DNA of 64,000 bases from Icerya purchasi (taxonomy: Eukaryota > Arthropoda > Insecta > Hemiptera > Monophlebidae): assembly GCA_039619475.1 (NCBI GenBank), contig CM077115.1, forward strand, positions 511,396,815 to 511,460,814, in the 5' to 3' direction. Under the pieces are notes generated by a model. That model did no database searches and was not told the origin of the DNA. It saw nothing but the letters and a program-made list of their open reading frames with translations. A program made the position numbers and the translations under genes. Positions within the stretch are counted from its first letter, which is position 1. Every line of letters begins with the position of its first letter. This document shows positions 11,105 to 20,699 of the stretch, piece after piece.

Positions 11105-11790
11105 TGTGTTTTAATTACAGCTTTATTATTTTCTCTTCGGGGCATAAGAGCACATCGTCACTTTTTCGTAAAAATCAAAAATCGTCGAGTATTGCTCTCG
11201 TGATTTATCTGGAGCCATAATAATACCAAGTGCATACGGTTTATTCTTTTCAAGTGTGCCGACAATGGTGAAGTTCCATGATAACAAATGTTTGGCAACG
11301 GGTAAAGTTACCAACAAAAAAAAAAAAAAAAAAAAAAATTACTCATGCAGATGTTCTTCCACTTTCTCAGTACGAGGATGTGCAAGTTTTCCTTTACCAC
11401 TCTTTCTCCGTGATTTTTTTCTCATTTGTTGTTCGCTTTACCAGTGTAAATTATTCCGTGCAAAGGATACGCGCGTTTTCAGCATCGTAAATTCACTAAA
11501 TTTTTATACCATACTTCACAGATGGCTTCGAAGGTATATCCTGAGTAAATCCTGCACGGCCTCGAAAAGAATATAGCTCTACTACTCATCAATGGTTAAA
11601 TTCTCCGCCGGCTTATACGTCTGAAACAAATTTGCATTAAGCATTGCCCACAGATCAATTTTCTTACGTTGATTGCAAATATTACTATCGTCAAATCTTA
11701 GTAATGCTGTGGTTGAGCTCCATTTTTGCACGACACAGTGGATAACATGTCAAAAGTATGATATTAATTTTTCACAGTAATTTTATTTTC
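11105..11790 (-). pseudogene. piggyBac-like transposase pseudogene (DDE_Tnp_1_7)
   Basis: Minus-strand codons, in changing frames, match the core of piggyBac-family transposases in order: RFDD (11698-11687), then AENLTIDE (about 11608-11585), the FRGR-type block RGRAGFTQ (11564-11541), KPSVKYGIKI (11527-11500), IYTGK, GE-VVKE, then AKHLLSWNFTIVGTLEKNK (GTLEKNK at 11260-11240), a Ser-Tyr-Pro-Lys-type block CSYAPKRK, and KAVI in a shifted frame. Family members are enzymes that cut at TTAA sites using a DDD triad. Here there are stops after TIDE and GIKI, several frameshifts, and an A23 run (11316-11338) between the IYTGK part and the LLSW part. The N-terminal third and the C-terminal cysteine-rich domain are not recognised. 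This is clearly dead, and the best-supported protein relic in the window. Confidence 0.85.
11316..11338. repeat. A23 tract inside the piggyBac relic
   Basis: A homopolymer that splits the transposase reading frame; poly(T) in the sense of the gene. It may mark slippage or a removed or truncated retro-insertion. Confidence 0.8.
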
Positions 11791-11908
11791 TTAGAATTAC
11801 CCACGATACTCAATAACAATGCCTACATAATAGAAAATAAATAGAAATTGAAATATCAAAAATTATAATATAACAGTACGCGGGTACTCCCCCGGGAGAT
11901 AAACAACG

Positions 11909-12497
11909 TTAGTAAATTTGGGTATTACCATAAGGGTTAAGTAGTACCCACTCCCGTTGTGTGAAGTCAAGGCCTTTCACCATTTCATTGCATCTGTCAA
12001 CCTCTCTGTTCGTCGACGTCCACTCCTCCATCCATTCTTGTTGATCATCGCAACCATCGGCTATTAATTTTTTCATGCTCGACCTGAGACATCCGTCTCC
12101 TGATGTAATAGTAGGTCCGGTATCAAATTATATTTTAACCATTCCTTGATCGTTATCAGCTTTCGTCTTACCTTGGACGACGGTGCGATATCGCTCAATA
12201 TCGGCGGGCCGCGTTGTAGGTGTTGATCTTATTGTACTCCTGAAATTAATTTCGTTTAGCACAATGCCTATCTCTTTTGTACAAGCGCTATTTATCTACA
12301 CCGGATTCTGCAGTAGACTAAATAATACTAGTCCTGATGATGTTCTCAGAGTACTCTTGTGCTGATGAACCCCATCATGATGTAGGTTTCACGACGATAT
12401 CTGTTCTAGCCCTCTTTCCAGGTACTTTTTATATCAATTTTTAAAATCGGCGTATCAATTGGACATTCGTTACTAATGAAAATCGTACACTTCTAAG
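11909..12497 (-). pseudogene. Broken reading frame of unknown protein
   Basis: One minus-strand frame runs about 165 codons from about 12420 to a TAA at 11911-11909 with only three internal stops; one is TAA at 12130-12128. Its stretches look like globular protein: EIGIVLNEINFRST, PADIERYRTVVQGKTKAD, DDQQEWMEEW, LDFTQREWVLLNPYG. A second frame at 12490-12350 reads NECPIDTPILKIDIKSTWKEG with similar quality, suggesting a frameshift between them. Base composition is richer in G+C than the flanks. It lies immediately upstream, same strand, of the piggyBac transposase relic and could be its decayed N-terminal part or an unrelated gene; I could not match it to a known N-terminus. An acceptor-like TTAATTTCAG at about 12254-12245 leaves open a spliced exon instead. 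Confidence 0.5.
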
Positions 12498-12499
12498 CG

Positions 12500-14450
12500 A
12501 TCGAAAAAAAGAGCTGCAATAAATTATTCATCTCTCATTCAAAATTTCGGTGTTCTATTTCTTAAATTAAAAAAAAAAAAAAAAAAAAACATTTCGTGAA
12601 TGAAATTCAAGTCGATTCTTTCAACGCATTATCAATTTTTGATATTTATCGTCCTTATATTTAGATGTTTGTCGTTGAAAAGGACGAAATTTTGTATTTT
12701 TTATTTAGTTTTTTTTTTTAGACGGTGTAAAGAATTGCAAAAGGTAATTGCCGCGTTTGTCGCTGGAAGTAAAATTTTGACATCATTAAAATTAAGTCGT
12801 CGCGAGAATTTCATTTGCACCATAATAGACTAGAGTTCGTCGTTTTCATATCACTCTCGTAATAAAATCGCCTTCACACGATTTCGGGAAAACTTTTAAA
12901 TGAAATCAGGGAGCTAGGACTGCTGATATCGCAGAGCTGTATGTTGCGGTGGCACTGCACTCTTCATTCCGAAATTCGACCGTTTTATTAGTATTCCGCT
13001 GGAGCGAGAGCGAGTTGTTTTGCAGAATTTCCGTTTATCGGTTGTCGTTGTTGACACACTATTTCCATACGAAGAATGAGGAATGCAAAGTAAACTTTAA
13101 AAACAAAGACAGAATACGAAGGAGAAGCGAGTGCGCAAGCAGAACGTATACGTAAAAAGTCGAACGACGATAATAAAAGCATGTGACAGTAGCGGAAAGC
13201 GAATAGAAAAATAGGCGAAGATAACGAGGAAGCGGCGTGGGCCGAGCACGGCGGCTCGCAGCTCGAACGAAGATTTCCGAAACACGACTGTGTACAACAG
13301 TAATTAGAAGCAGTTTGTAAACTTGGCACGGAAACCCGGAGTCCTAAATGAAAATTTTATCGTTACACGCCAAGGCGAAATTCGAAACTCTTCCCTTCGT
13401 TAGAAATTGCTCCGGCAGCGACTTTTCCCGAAAGCGGATAAAAAATATAATAATAAGTAAATAAATAAAACTTTTTTATTATTTATTATTTCGAATTATT
13501 CCCGTTCACGCCACTCGCAGAACAGCCGAAACAGCCGGAAAAGCCAGAAAAGCCAGCCAGCAGCCACTTCCACTTACAGCAACCTACAGATAATAAATTA
13601 CATATACAGGCATATATTTATTGTATAGGCGCATGCGTGTGCGTGTGTTTACATTCGTTGTGGCATTTCGGTTATGCGAGTTATAATTTTTGATTAAAGT
13701 TTTTAGCATTCCATTAAAAGTTTCTCAAGACTTATTCGTCGAAAAATATTCATCTTCTTTCCACAATTCATTTCATTCCATTACGGTTGGCTCTGCCCGG
13801 GGCATTCGAAAATAATTTCGATAGCGATCATTCCTTGCGAGAGGGTACTTACGCAAAAGAGTATACTGTGCTCAGCGGCATTTTCTTCTCCGCGTCGCTG
13901 CAACCACTTCATTAAAATCGCTGCGTCGAATCAGTCGCATTCTTTACATTTTTTTAATGAGAATAATAGCAAAGAGAAATGACGAGCCGGCTTTATTTAT
14001 TTTTCGAACCGCGCCGAAACGGGAAACTGAAAAAGGTTAAACAAGGCCGATTACAAAACCAGCTTTAATCGATAAAAGCGACAGAGAAAAGAAAATAAAA
14101 TCGAAAATATGAAAATACTAAGTTATTTCCGTACGAAAAGTATCAATGTTCATTCGCTTTCTTAATCGGATGACTTTTAAAGAAGCAGCACGAAGCACGA
14201 CCGAATTATTACAAAAAAAAAACAACAAATAAATAAATAAAAATTTAAAAAAAATAAAAGAAGAGCAAGATTAAAAATATTATTTTCCATTAATTCCATT
14301 TAGTCAAAAACTCCGCCCAAAATTTTATTTACCGTCCACTAAAAGCGCAGAATGTTTTTTCGTTAAATTTCTTTTTCAAGCCGAATAATTTTAGTTCATT
14401 GCCTTTTTTTTTTCTTTTACCAAATTATTTAATTATTTCCAAACCCATTA
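12500..14450. other. Mixed non-coding stretch
   Basis: Contains A20 at about 12570-12589 and a GC-richer patch about 12930-13330 with frames open on both strands and no identity. An imperfect about-10-bp tandem (AGCCGGAAA-like, about 13520-13560) follows. A CpG-rich patch with CA/TG words is near 13630. No gene supported. Confidence 0.45.
13520..13560 (+). repeat. Short imperfect tandem AGCC(G/A)GAAA
   Basis: Successive units CAGCCGAAA, CAGCCGGAAA, AGCCAGAAA and AGCCAGCCAG. Local slippage-type repeat. Confidence 0.6.
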
Positions 14451-14659
14451 GTAGTGCCATTCATCCAATTCCCCTCCCCTGGCCGCTTGTGCGATTTTTT
14501 ATCATTCTTCGCTCAGTTCCTTTTCGCGACCCAGCCATGCCAACATTCAGGATGATGAAATGAATGATTTTTTTACGCTTCCTCGCCTCATTTATTTCCC
14601 CCCGTTTTTTTTAAATAGCCAATTCTAATCTTGCATGTAAAAAATTTCATCTTATATTT

Positions 14660-15000
14660 TTGATTGTCGAACATTTTTATACTTTTCCGTAACGATCGCC
14701 TTTTTGTCAATCTCTCTAAAGTCTTAATTCCGCTGATTTTCCCTCGTTTCTTCTGCATTCTCGTTCGGTTGTCGTTTTCATTATTAGTTTACGCTATTTT
14801 AACCATACTCTACCTCTTTATCCAATTAAAGCAATACTATCTGTAATGTTGATCACATCTTCTTCGAATATTCATCGATTATATTTTTTATACTTTCGTT
14901 TACTAATACTCCAGCCTCCTACTTCTTTTCGATTCATTCGTTTCTCTATCCATCATTCTCGCTATTGGTTCTACTTCATGTACATCAAGATCACAGAATT
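14660..15000 (+). mobile_element. LINE ORF2 3'-end remnant, copy 2
   Basis: Plus-strand codons 14842-14871 read CNVDHIFFEY, the cleanest copy of the C-x3-(N/D)H-h-F-F-x-C signature (last Cys mutated to Tyr). The Phe/Ile/Ser-rich tail that normally follows is present, with TNTPAS in place of the usual Pro-containing loop and SIHSFL after it. The frame stays open about 75 codons past the motif, with stops upstream. Opposite in orientation to the other copies. A SINE follows 85 bases downstream. Confidence 0.65.
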
Positions 15001-15085
15001 TAAATTTAACGACTGCTTTCCGTTTTCGTTTCTCGTGCTCAAAAAAAAAAAAAAGGTTCCTTTTTTTATTTTTTTATTATTTTCT

Positions 15086-15355
15086 TGGTAGCCTAGTAGT
15101 GGTTAAGGCGCTTAACTACTAAACCAGAGGACACGGGTTCGAGACTTGCCTCGTTCCAGATCCGAATCGCTCCCAGGTTTATCCAGTCTGAAATAATTGG
15201 GTATCAGAGAAATCTGAGTAAAGGCGGATGCCAATTAGAAAGGAACTGGCCCAGTATTCTCCTTAGATCCATTAGGCTTAGTACATTGTGAACCTTAACT
15301 TCACAATCCATGATACCTTATCAAGGATATATGGGACTTACGTTACTTTACTTTA
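15086..15355 (+). mobile_element. tRNA-derived SINE, copy 1 (best preserved)
   Basis: Internal Pol III promoter: A-box-like TAGCCTAGTAGTGG at about 15089 and B-box GGGTTCGAGAC at 15135-15145. Then a non-tRNA body shared by all copies (GTAAAGGCGGAT, AAAGGAACTGGCCCAGTATT, CATTAGGCTTAG, TATCAAGGATA) and a TTACTTTACTTTA tail. About 270 bp. It belongs to a family with copies near 22.4, 33.3, 41.5, 44.7 and 63.3 kb. Non-coding; mobilised by a LINE in trans, partner unknown. Confidence 0.85.
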
Positions 15356-15359
15356 TTTA

Positions 15360-16500
15360 TATTGCATGAGTTTTAATAATAAGGTTGCACGCGTCATTTT
15401 TATTTTTTTCTTATTTCCTTGGGTTCGCTAACAGAAAACAGCATTAGCAAAACAAAATATTTTTTAGAAAATTTCATTTCTATGTAAACATTTTTGTTGA
15501 AATAGGGAAAAAGGGGTTTTTTTGTTTTTTTTTTTAAATTAATTATTTAAAAACATTTTATTTCTACTGCACGCTTTGCTCATAATTGCTACTGCTATGA
15601 TCGTTTACCGAGTACAGGAGTAGGTAGTTCGTTATTAGTATAAGTGATATAAGAGTCTACATCACCAATCGAGAAAAAAATAGCTTATTTTATTTATTTC
15701 TTTGTAAAAAAGCAAGAGTGAAGAATTCTTTTTAAACGTTGCTTCGTGTTTAAATACCACTCTAGAAAATTACTCAAATGAAAATTCAAATACGGATTTT
15801 TGTGGTTATTAAAATATTGAAAACGAAAAAAAAAAAAAATTATATATATATATAACAATGTCGATAATGGAAATGAATAGACGTTGTAAGTTAGTAAGGG
15901 TAAAATGCAAAATTTGCGACGGCTCCCGAACAATTCTCATAATTTGCATTGGATTTTATTGACCTCGACGTAAGTTTCTAGAGCATAGATTACAATTACA
16001 TGTTGTTCGTGTTGGCAAACACAAAATCGAATGCCCCTCCGCCAATATAAAGAAAAATTTGAATAAAAAATTGTCGACTAGCCCGGGTAATGTAAATTAC
16101 GTGACACGAAGAACTTTTTCTTTAACAAGAATAGTATAAAAAATTTATAAACCAAGGATTTTATCTAAAGTATACATGTATATACTAATGACTACGTCAT
16201 TCTTTCGCTTGAAGCAATATGAAAATCCTGGAACGAATTCGTAACGTTTTTGCGTAACTCTCACAAAAATATCATTTTACAAAGAACAACATTCGACTAA
16301 AACTGACTCTTCTATAAGAGTTACAGAAGATTAGCATTGGAGAATCCGGTAATCTCCCTCTGGAAAGATCAAAGGAATCGCATTATACATACATATATAA
16401 CTAAAAATACTAAAATTTATACAAATCCGGCCAATTTAAATAAATTTATATAATAATAATAAATTACCGAATAAGTAGATAAAAAATTAGTACTAATAAA
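15360..16500. other. AT-rich non-coding stretch
   Basis: Simple T/A tracts and a short (TA)n near 15840. No gene or element recognised. Confidence 0.45.
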
Positions 16501-16516
16501 TTTTCAATAGATAAAA

Positions 16517-16520
<4 letters not shown>

Positions 16521-16571
<51 letters not shown>
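16521..16571. repeat. (TA)n microsatellite
   Basis: About 51 bases of uninterrupted TA. Confidence 0.95.
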
Positions 16572-16575
<4 letters not shown>

Positions 16576-16754
16576 ACCCACAACACGCACATCATCACCA
16601 TCATTTGTTATCAATTCACAGATTGTTTTGTAGCAGCATGCCACTCCATCATTTTTTCTAATAATCTCTTCAATTTCACGTAGTTATTACATCTTAGGTC
16701 GTCACTATCTGCTTCAGACGTATATATATATGTAACTCGGCCATTTCAGCCTCG

Positions 16755-16775
16755 CAAGGGGCAGTGCCCCTTGAC
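16755..16775. repeat. Short GC-rich hairpin
   Basis: CAAGGGGCA-GTGCCCCTTG forms a compact stem in AT-rich DNA, just after a (TA)4 run and followed by ACCCC. Function unknown. Confidence 0.6.
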
Positions 16776-16834
16776 CCCTTTTGCTTTCAGTTCTGTCACT
16801 TTCTCTTCTATACTTTGTATAAAATTATCAAAAT

Positions 16835-17041
16835 TTACAACGTAATTCTTACTAGCATCAACACAAAAAAAAAAAAAAAAAACATAATCACAAAAATCCT
16901 TTCCTAACATTTAACTTTCATTATATAAAATTAAGACATTTTTTAAATAACGATAACAAAAGTCCTATAAAATATAACAAACGTTATACATAAAATTGGG
17001 ACATTTTTTCTAATGGGGGTAGCCTAAGAATTACGTTGTAA
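16835..17041. mobile_element. MITE-like unit 1 with perfect 17-bp TIRs
   Basis: TTACAACGTAATTCTTA (16835-16851) and its exact reverse complement (17025-17041) bound 207 bp of AT-rich DNA with no coding capacity. TA-rich flanks prevent a firm target-duplication call. The 3' half shares ACGTTATACATAAAATTGGGACA-type sequence with unit 2. Confidence 0.75.
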
Positions 17042-17154
17042 TTAATATATACACACATCCATATGTATATACTCGCCCCTTGATCCGGCCTAGAGACACC
17101 ACCGAACCTCCAGGTCTATCATTTCTATACTGCATATGGAATGTAGAAAACTGA

Positions 17155-17362
17155 GACAACGTCAAGCAACCAATTTTTGTCTACTTACATATATACAACA
17201 CGCAATGTTTTGGGCCAGATTTTCGTAACAGAGCGTTGGGCTAAGAATGACGTAATTTCCTGGCAATCTATTTTGTCGGTGCTTTGTTTTCTTATGCATA
17301 TAATGTATGTAACGTTTTAGGACAAAAAAAGTGATGGCGGTCAGGCTAAGAATGACGTTGTC
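17155..17362. mobile_element. MITE-like unit 2, diverged sibling of unit 1
   Basis: GACAACGTCA (17155-17164) and TGACGTTGTC (17353-17362) bound 208 bp, the same size as unit 1. The right end (GGCTAAGAATGACGTTGTC) matches unit 1's right end (GCCTAAGAATTACGTTGTA). A third partial end, GGGCTAAGAATGACGTAA, lies inside near 17239, suggesting internal duplication. Confidence 0.6.
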
Positions 17363-17423
17363 ATTAATATATAGATATAGAGATACATTATACACACATA
17401 GCTACTTAGCCGGTTGCCTGTTT

Positions 17424-17569
17424 TTAGCTGATGATGAGGGTTATGCTCGAAAACGTTTCTAAGTAAGCAATCATTTTATACTTCGAATTTGTTTGTTATA
17501 TTTGTATTTGTTATAACTTAATATATTCTATAATTAACAAACAGGATGATAAAAGATTCTTTATTAAAG
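17424..17569 (+). mobile_element. Partial copy of the palindromic insertion found at 50.7-51.1 kb
   Basis: Shares AGCTGATGATG..GGTT, AACGTT(T/C)CTAAGTAAGC, TTGTTTGTTATAT, AATTAACAAACAGGATG and the terminal AAGAT(T/A)CTTTATT with 50935-51075. Only one arm is present, so this copy is not a palindrome. It holds a CTGATGA..CGAAAACG core (17428-17455) discussed in the findings. Confidence 0.75.
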
Positions 17570-19050
17570 AATAAAGAATACTGTTCTTTGGAAAAGAATA
17601 AGCTGATTATTTCAAAGTCGAGTGTCACTGCTTTTTATCAGAATTCAGAGTCGATTCCTCTTTTATGTTAAATTGGTTCATTTTTTAACGTTCATCTGGC
17701 TCATCTGTTTTTAATCCATAGCCGATTCTAAAGGCTGTCCTCACTCTCGTGTAAGTGAACTCGAAAGACATTTTCAAGTTTGTTGTATTCGCTATATTTA
17801 TGTGAGGAACAAGCAATGATTGTAGAAACAAAGCTTGATCTTTATATGAAAAACGCGATTAAAATTTTAAATTTAACAAAAATAATGCAAATTCGATTAA
17901 AATTCATTACTGAAATGAAAACGTATAGAATAATTATTTCGAGTTTCAAGACAGAACCTTCATCGCCGATATTTCTCATCGGTTCCGTGTTTATGACAAA
18001 AAGATATTACTACGTATTATTTATTTAAATCGATAAAAATCGCATCTTCCACCACGAATGAAGTTTAATTTATAGCAGTTGCTCATTTTCAAGTACTCGT
18101 ATAATATAGAGAATGAACTTTTTCCAGATGTGTAAATACTTTCGAAAACTATAAATGACGCATAACACGATATTAAAAAACGCTTTTACTTTTCCGATTA
18201 AATGATTTCCTCTTATCGAAAATATCTTTCGGCTATTTTTAATGTCCTAAATTCCGGGCTTCGTTATCCTCTTTTTGGACGAAAATTTTCGTTGGTAGCG
18301 CGCCTTTCCGAGGTTGCAAGTTACGCACGAATATTACGCAAAAGCCATCGATATGTTACAGTTTACATACCGGTTGAAGCAGATTGTGTTCTTTCAATCA
18401 AACACCTGCTTTTCAGATCGATTAAAAAAGGTAAGAAATAAAGTTGTTCTGACGTGGCACGAAAAACAATCTTGTCGTCCCACGATTGTGTTCCGAATTG
18501 AAGAGACTACTGATAATACGGTAGAAAGGCGTTAAGAAAAAAGGTGCTACACCTAACGTAGAAGAGGAAAAAGAGTGAAATAATCTCGTATTCTACACTA
18601 ATTCCCCGGCGTTGGTAAAAATCATTTGCGTTTACATTAGAGTTCAGGAGAGAACAGCGACGACGACGACAATGATAAATCGGAATTATCACAAATTACG
18701 GTCGACCGATGAAGTGCATGTCAATGACCTCGGCAGCGGTGACGAATCAAATGCGACTAACTATAACACTACTCGGACGAAAGCAGCGCGCAAGAAAAAA
18801 TTGATCAATAAACCAAACATTGCTCACCCGAAAAATAATCACGATTAAAAATAATACGCGGCAGAGCGGGAATCGAAGAAGATAAGATTAAATCAATCGG
18901 CCCAGTCGAGAACTGTATACTGAGAAAATTTATAGCTTCCTGATTCGGTGACGTCACATTTGTCGAAACAATAGCGTATAGACACTATAGGCGACCGTTC
19001 TATGTGAGACAAGTGTGTACGATATTTCATTCTACCTTTTAATTCGCCCC
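17570..19050. other. Non-coding stretch with exon-like patches
   Basis: A frame at about 18670-18848 (RSTDEVHVNDLGSGDESNAT, basic C-terminal half) looks protein-like but has no ATG at its open end and no recognisable family. Otherwise unremarkable. Confidence 0.35.
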
Positions 19051-19059
19051 TCATTAACA

Positions 19060-19221
19060 ATGATGGCGAATGAACAATTACACAGCGAACAAAAAATTCG
19101 ACTAATGAATTTGTTAACAAACTATCGCGAGAAGCAACGGCCCGCGATATTAATTCGTTTTTTTCCGGAAAACAGCTCGCGCATAACTTGGAATTCCAAT
19201 AAATTAATTATCGATTTGCAG
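19060..19221 (+). CDS. Candidate first coding exon, 54 codons ending at a donor
   Basis: Tandem ATGs (19060 and 19063) in context TTAACAATGATGG open a charged, globular-looking frame (MANEQLHSEQKIRLMNLLTN, then REKQRP and a mixed C-terminal part). It reaches TTTGCAG|GTAAAAAG at 19221/19222, a good 5' splice site in phase 0. The unspliced frame runs only to 19284. No family recognised. The 20.2-kb relic lies about 1 kb downstream on the same strand, but no link between them is shown. Could be chance. Confidence 0.27.
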
Positions 19222-19559
19222 GTAAAAAGTGTGAGTCACGTAGCAGACCTTCCTTTATCACACTGCCAGCAACGCGCGATGTGAAATACCGAATAGGCTT
19301 TTTTCTAGTCCTGGGCGCCAAGTAACAAAATGCGGTGTACGATCTTTTTTTTTTTTCTTTCAACTCGGATATTAAACTAGCGAAAGTGGAATTTTTGCAA
19401 GTTATAATATGCGGCAGCGGCGAGATATTATATCCGAACGAAACATGGTCTACCTAACAGACTACGCCACGATAGTTGGCTAGTGTACGATCTTAGTCTG
19501 AAGGATTCTATCGATATTACGCTATCTTAGCAATTCACGATCAAAGTTGTCCGTTTTTA

Positions 19560-19572
19560 GGGGGGGGGGGGG
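19560..19572 (+). repeat. G13 homopolymer
   Basis: One of several long G/C mononucleotide runs in otherwise AT-rich DNA. Confidence 0.95.
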
Positions 19573-20211
19573 CTTAATTAGAACTACAGCTTAATACGTA
19601 TAATTTACCATAATTAATCGAATGTTAATTAATTGTTAAAATTACAGTCCAGATTTCTGTTTGATATGTATGGCACATCGGCAAATTTGTAAAATCGTTG
19701 AAGAAAATTAATTACAGCTTTCAGTGTGCTACCAAAATAGTAGTTGTATTTTACAAACGTTTGAAAAACAGCATTCCAAAGTAATCGCTGAATTATTTAT
19801 CAGTAGTTTTCGCTATAAAGTGTTTTAATATTGTTAAGAAGTATTTCTTACTAAATATATGTATATAATTCTCTTCTCTTGTACATTGATTAATCATTTG
19901 GAATTATTAAATAATACTTGTTTTTCACCCCTTACTGTTAAGAAACGTTCGAACACGACCCCGTCTAGTTGCGTTACCGCCACCGTAGAAGTTGTTCCAG
20001 CGATAGTATTTTAAGACTAAAGTAACTGCAATTATAGTGATAGTATCCACGTACCGTGCACACTCTATAGTACACCATCGTAGAACGAAAGGGCTGTTCT
20101 CTAGCGGTAGTGTCTAAGGCACGCACTACTGTATGACATACCATCTTACTGCTTTACATAGTGAGAACAGAATCGACCGTTCAGAGTTGATAATTGCCAA
20201 ATTGCACAAAA

Positions 20212-20690
20212 ATGAAAAGTGAAGAATTAACCGACAATATTGGCGCATACGTATTAGCGCGCGAATTAACTGTAAACGGCATTCAAATAGATCCGCATAA
20301 AACGGTTTCCATTAGCCAGTTAGGCAGCGGTATTTCGTTCAGGTAGTATCACGATTTCGTGAATAATAATATAGATATAAATTTCGTCGCCATGTACATC
20401 TCGTCGAGTCAATTGCAAAGAGTGTCTCATCCCCTGGTACTGATGCTGAAAATGGTGGAAAACTCAATGATGACCGAATGAGCTATCAAGAAGAAGACAA
20501 TGTGGGCCATCGCAATCTCTTCCTACACCGAATAATGCGACCTGCAATTTTGAATTAAACCGACTACGATTACCTGAACTGTCAGAGATTTCGTATCCAG
20601 TATCCAAACGCATTAAAACAGGTAGCTTCAATTCACTTCCGACTGGGGGTCGTTCGGTCTGCCAACATTGCACCTTAGAATTGTTGCTTT
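20212..20690 (+). pseudogene. Degraded or spliced coding relic, unknown protein
   Basis: ATG at 20212 (CAAAAATGAAA context) opens MKSEELTDNIGAYVLARELT, then VNGIQIDPHKTVSISQLGSG, to a TAG after ISFR. The same frame continues YHDFVNNNIDINFVAMYISS. A second frame takes over near 20420 (SSPGTDAENGGKLNDDRMSY then QEEDN), and a third near 20500 (PTPNNATCNFELNRLRLPEL then SEISYPVSKRIKTGSFNSLP and CQHCTLE), running past 20690. The quality of successive frames on one strand suggests one coding sequence of about 150 codons broken by a stop and two frameshifts. Alternatively CAG|GTAGTA at 20342/20343 is a real donor and the first 131 bases are an exon. AATAAA lies at about 20736. Identity unknown. Confidence 0.45.
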
Positions 20691-20699
20691 ATTCTGTTT

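Noticed and set aside
15086..15160. tRNA gene
   Set aside because: A and B boxes belong to a SINE head; no cloverleaf closes and the body is shared by other copies.
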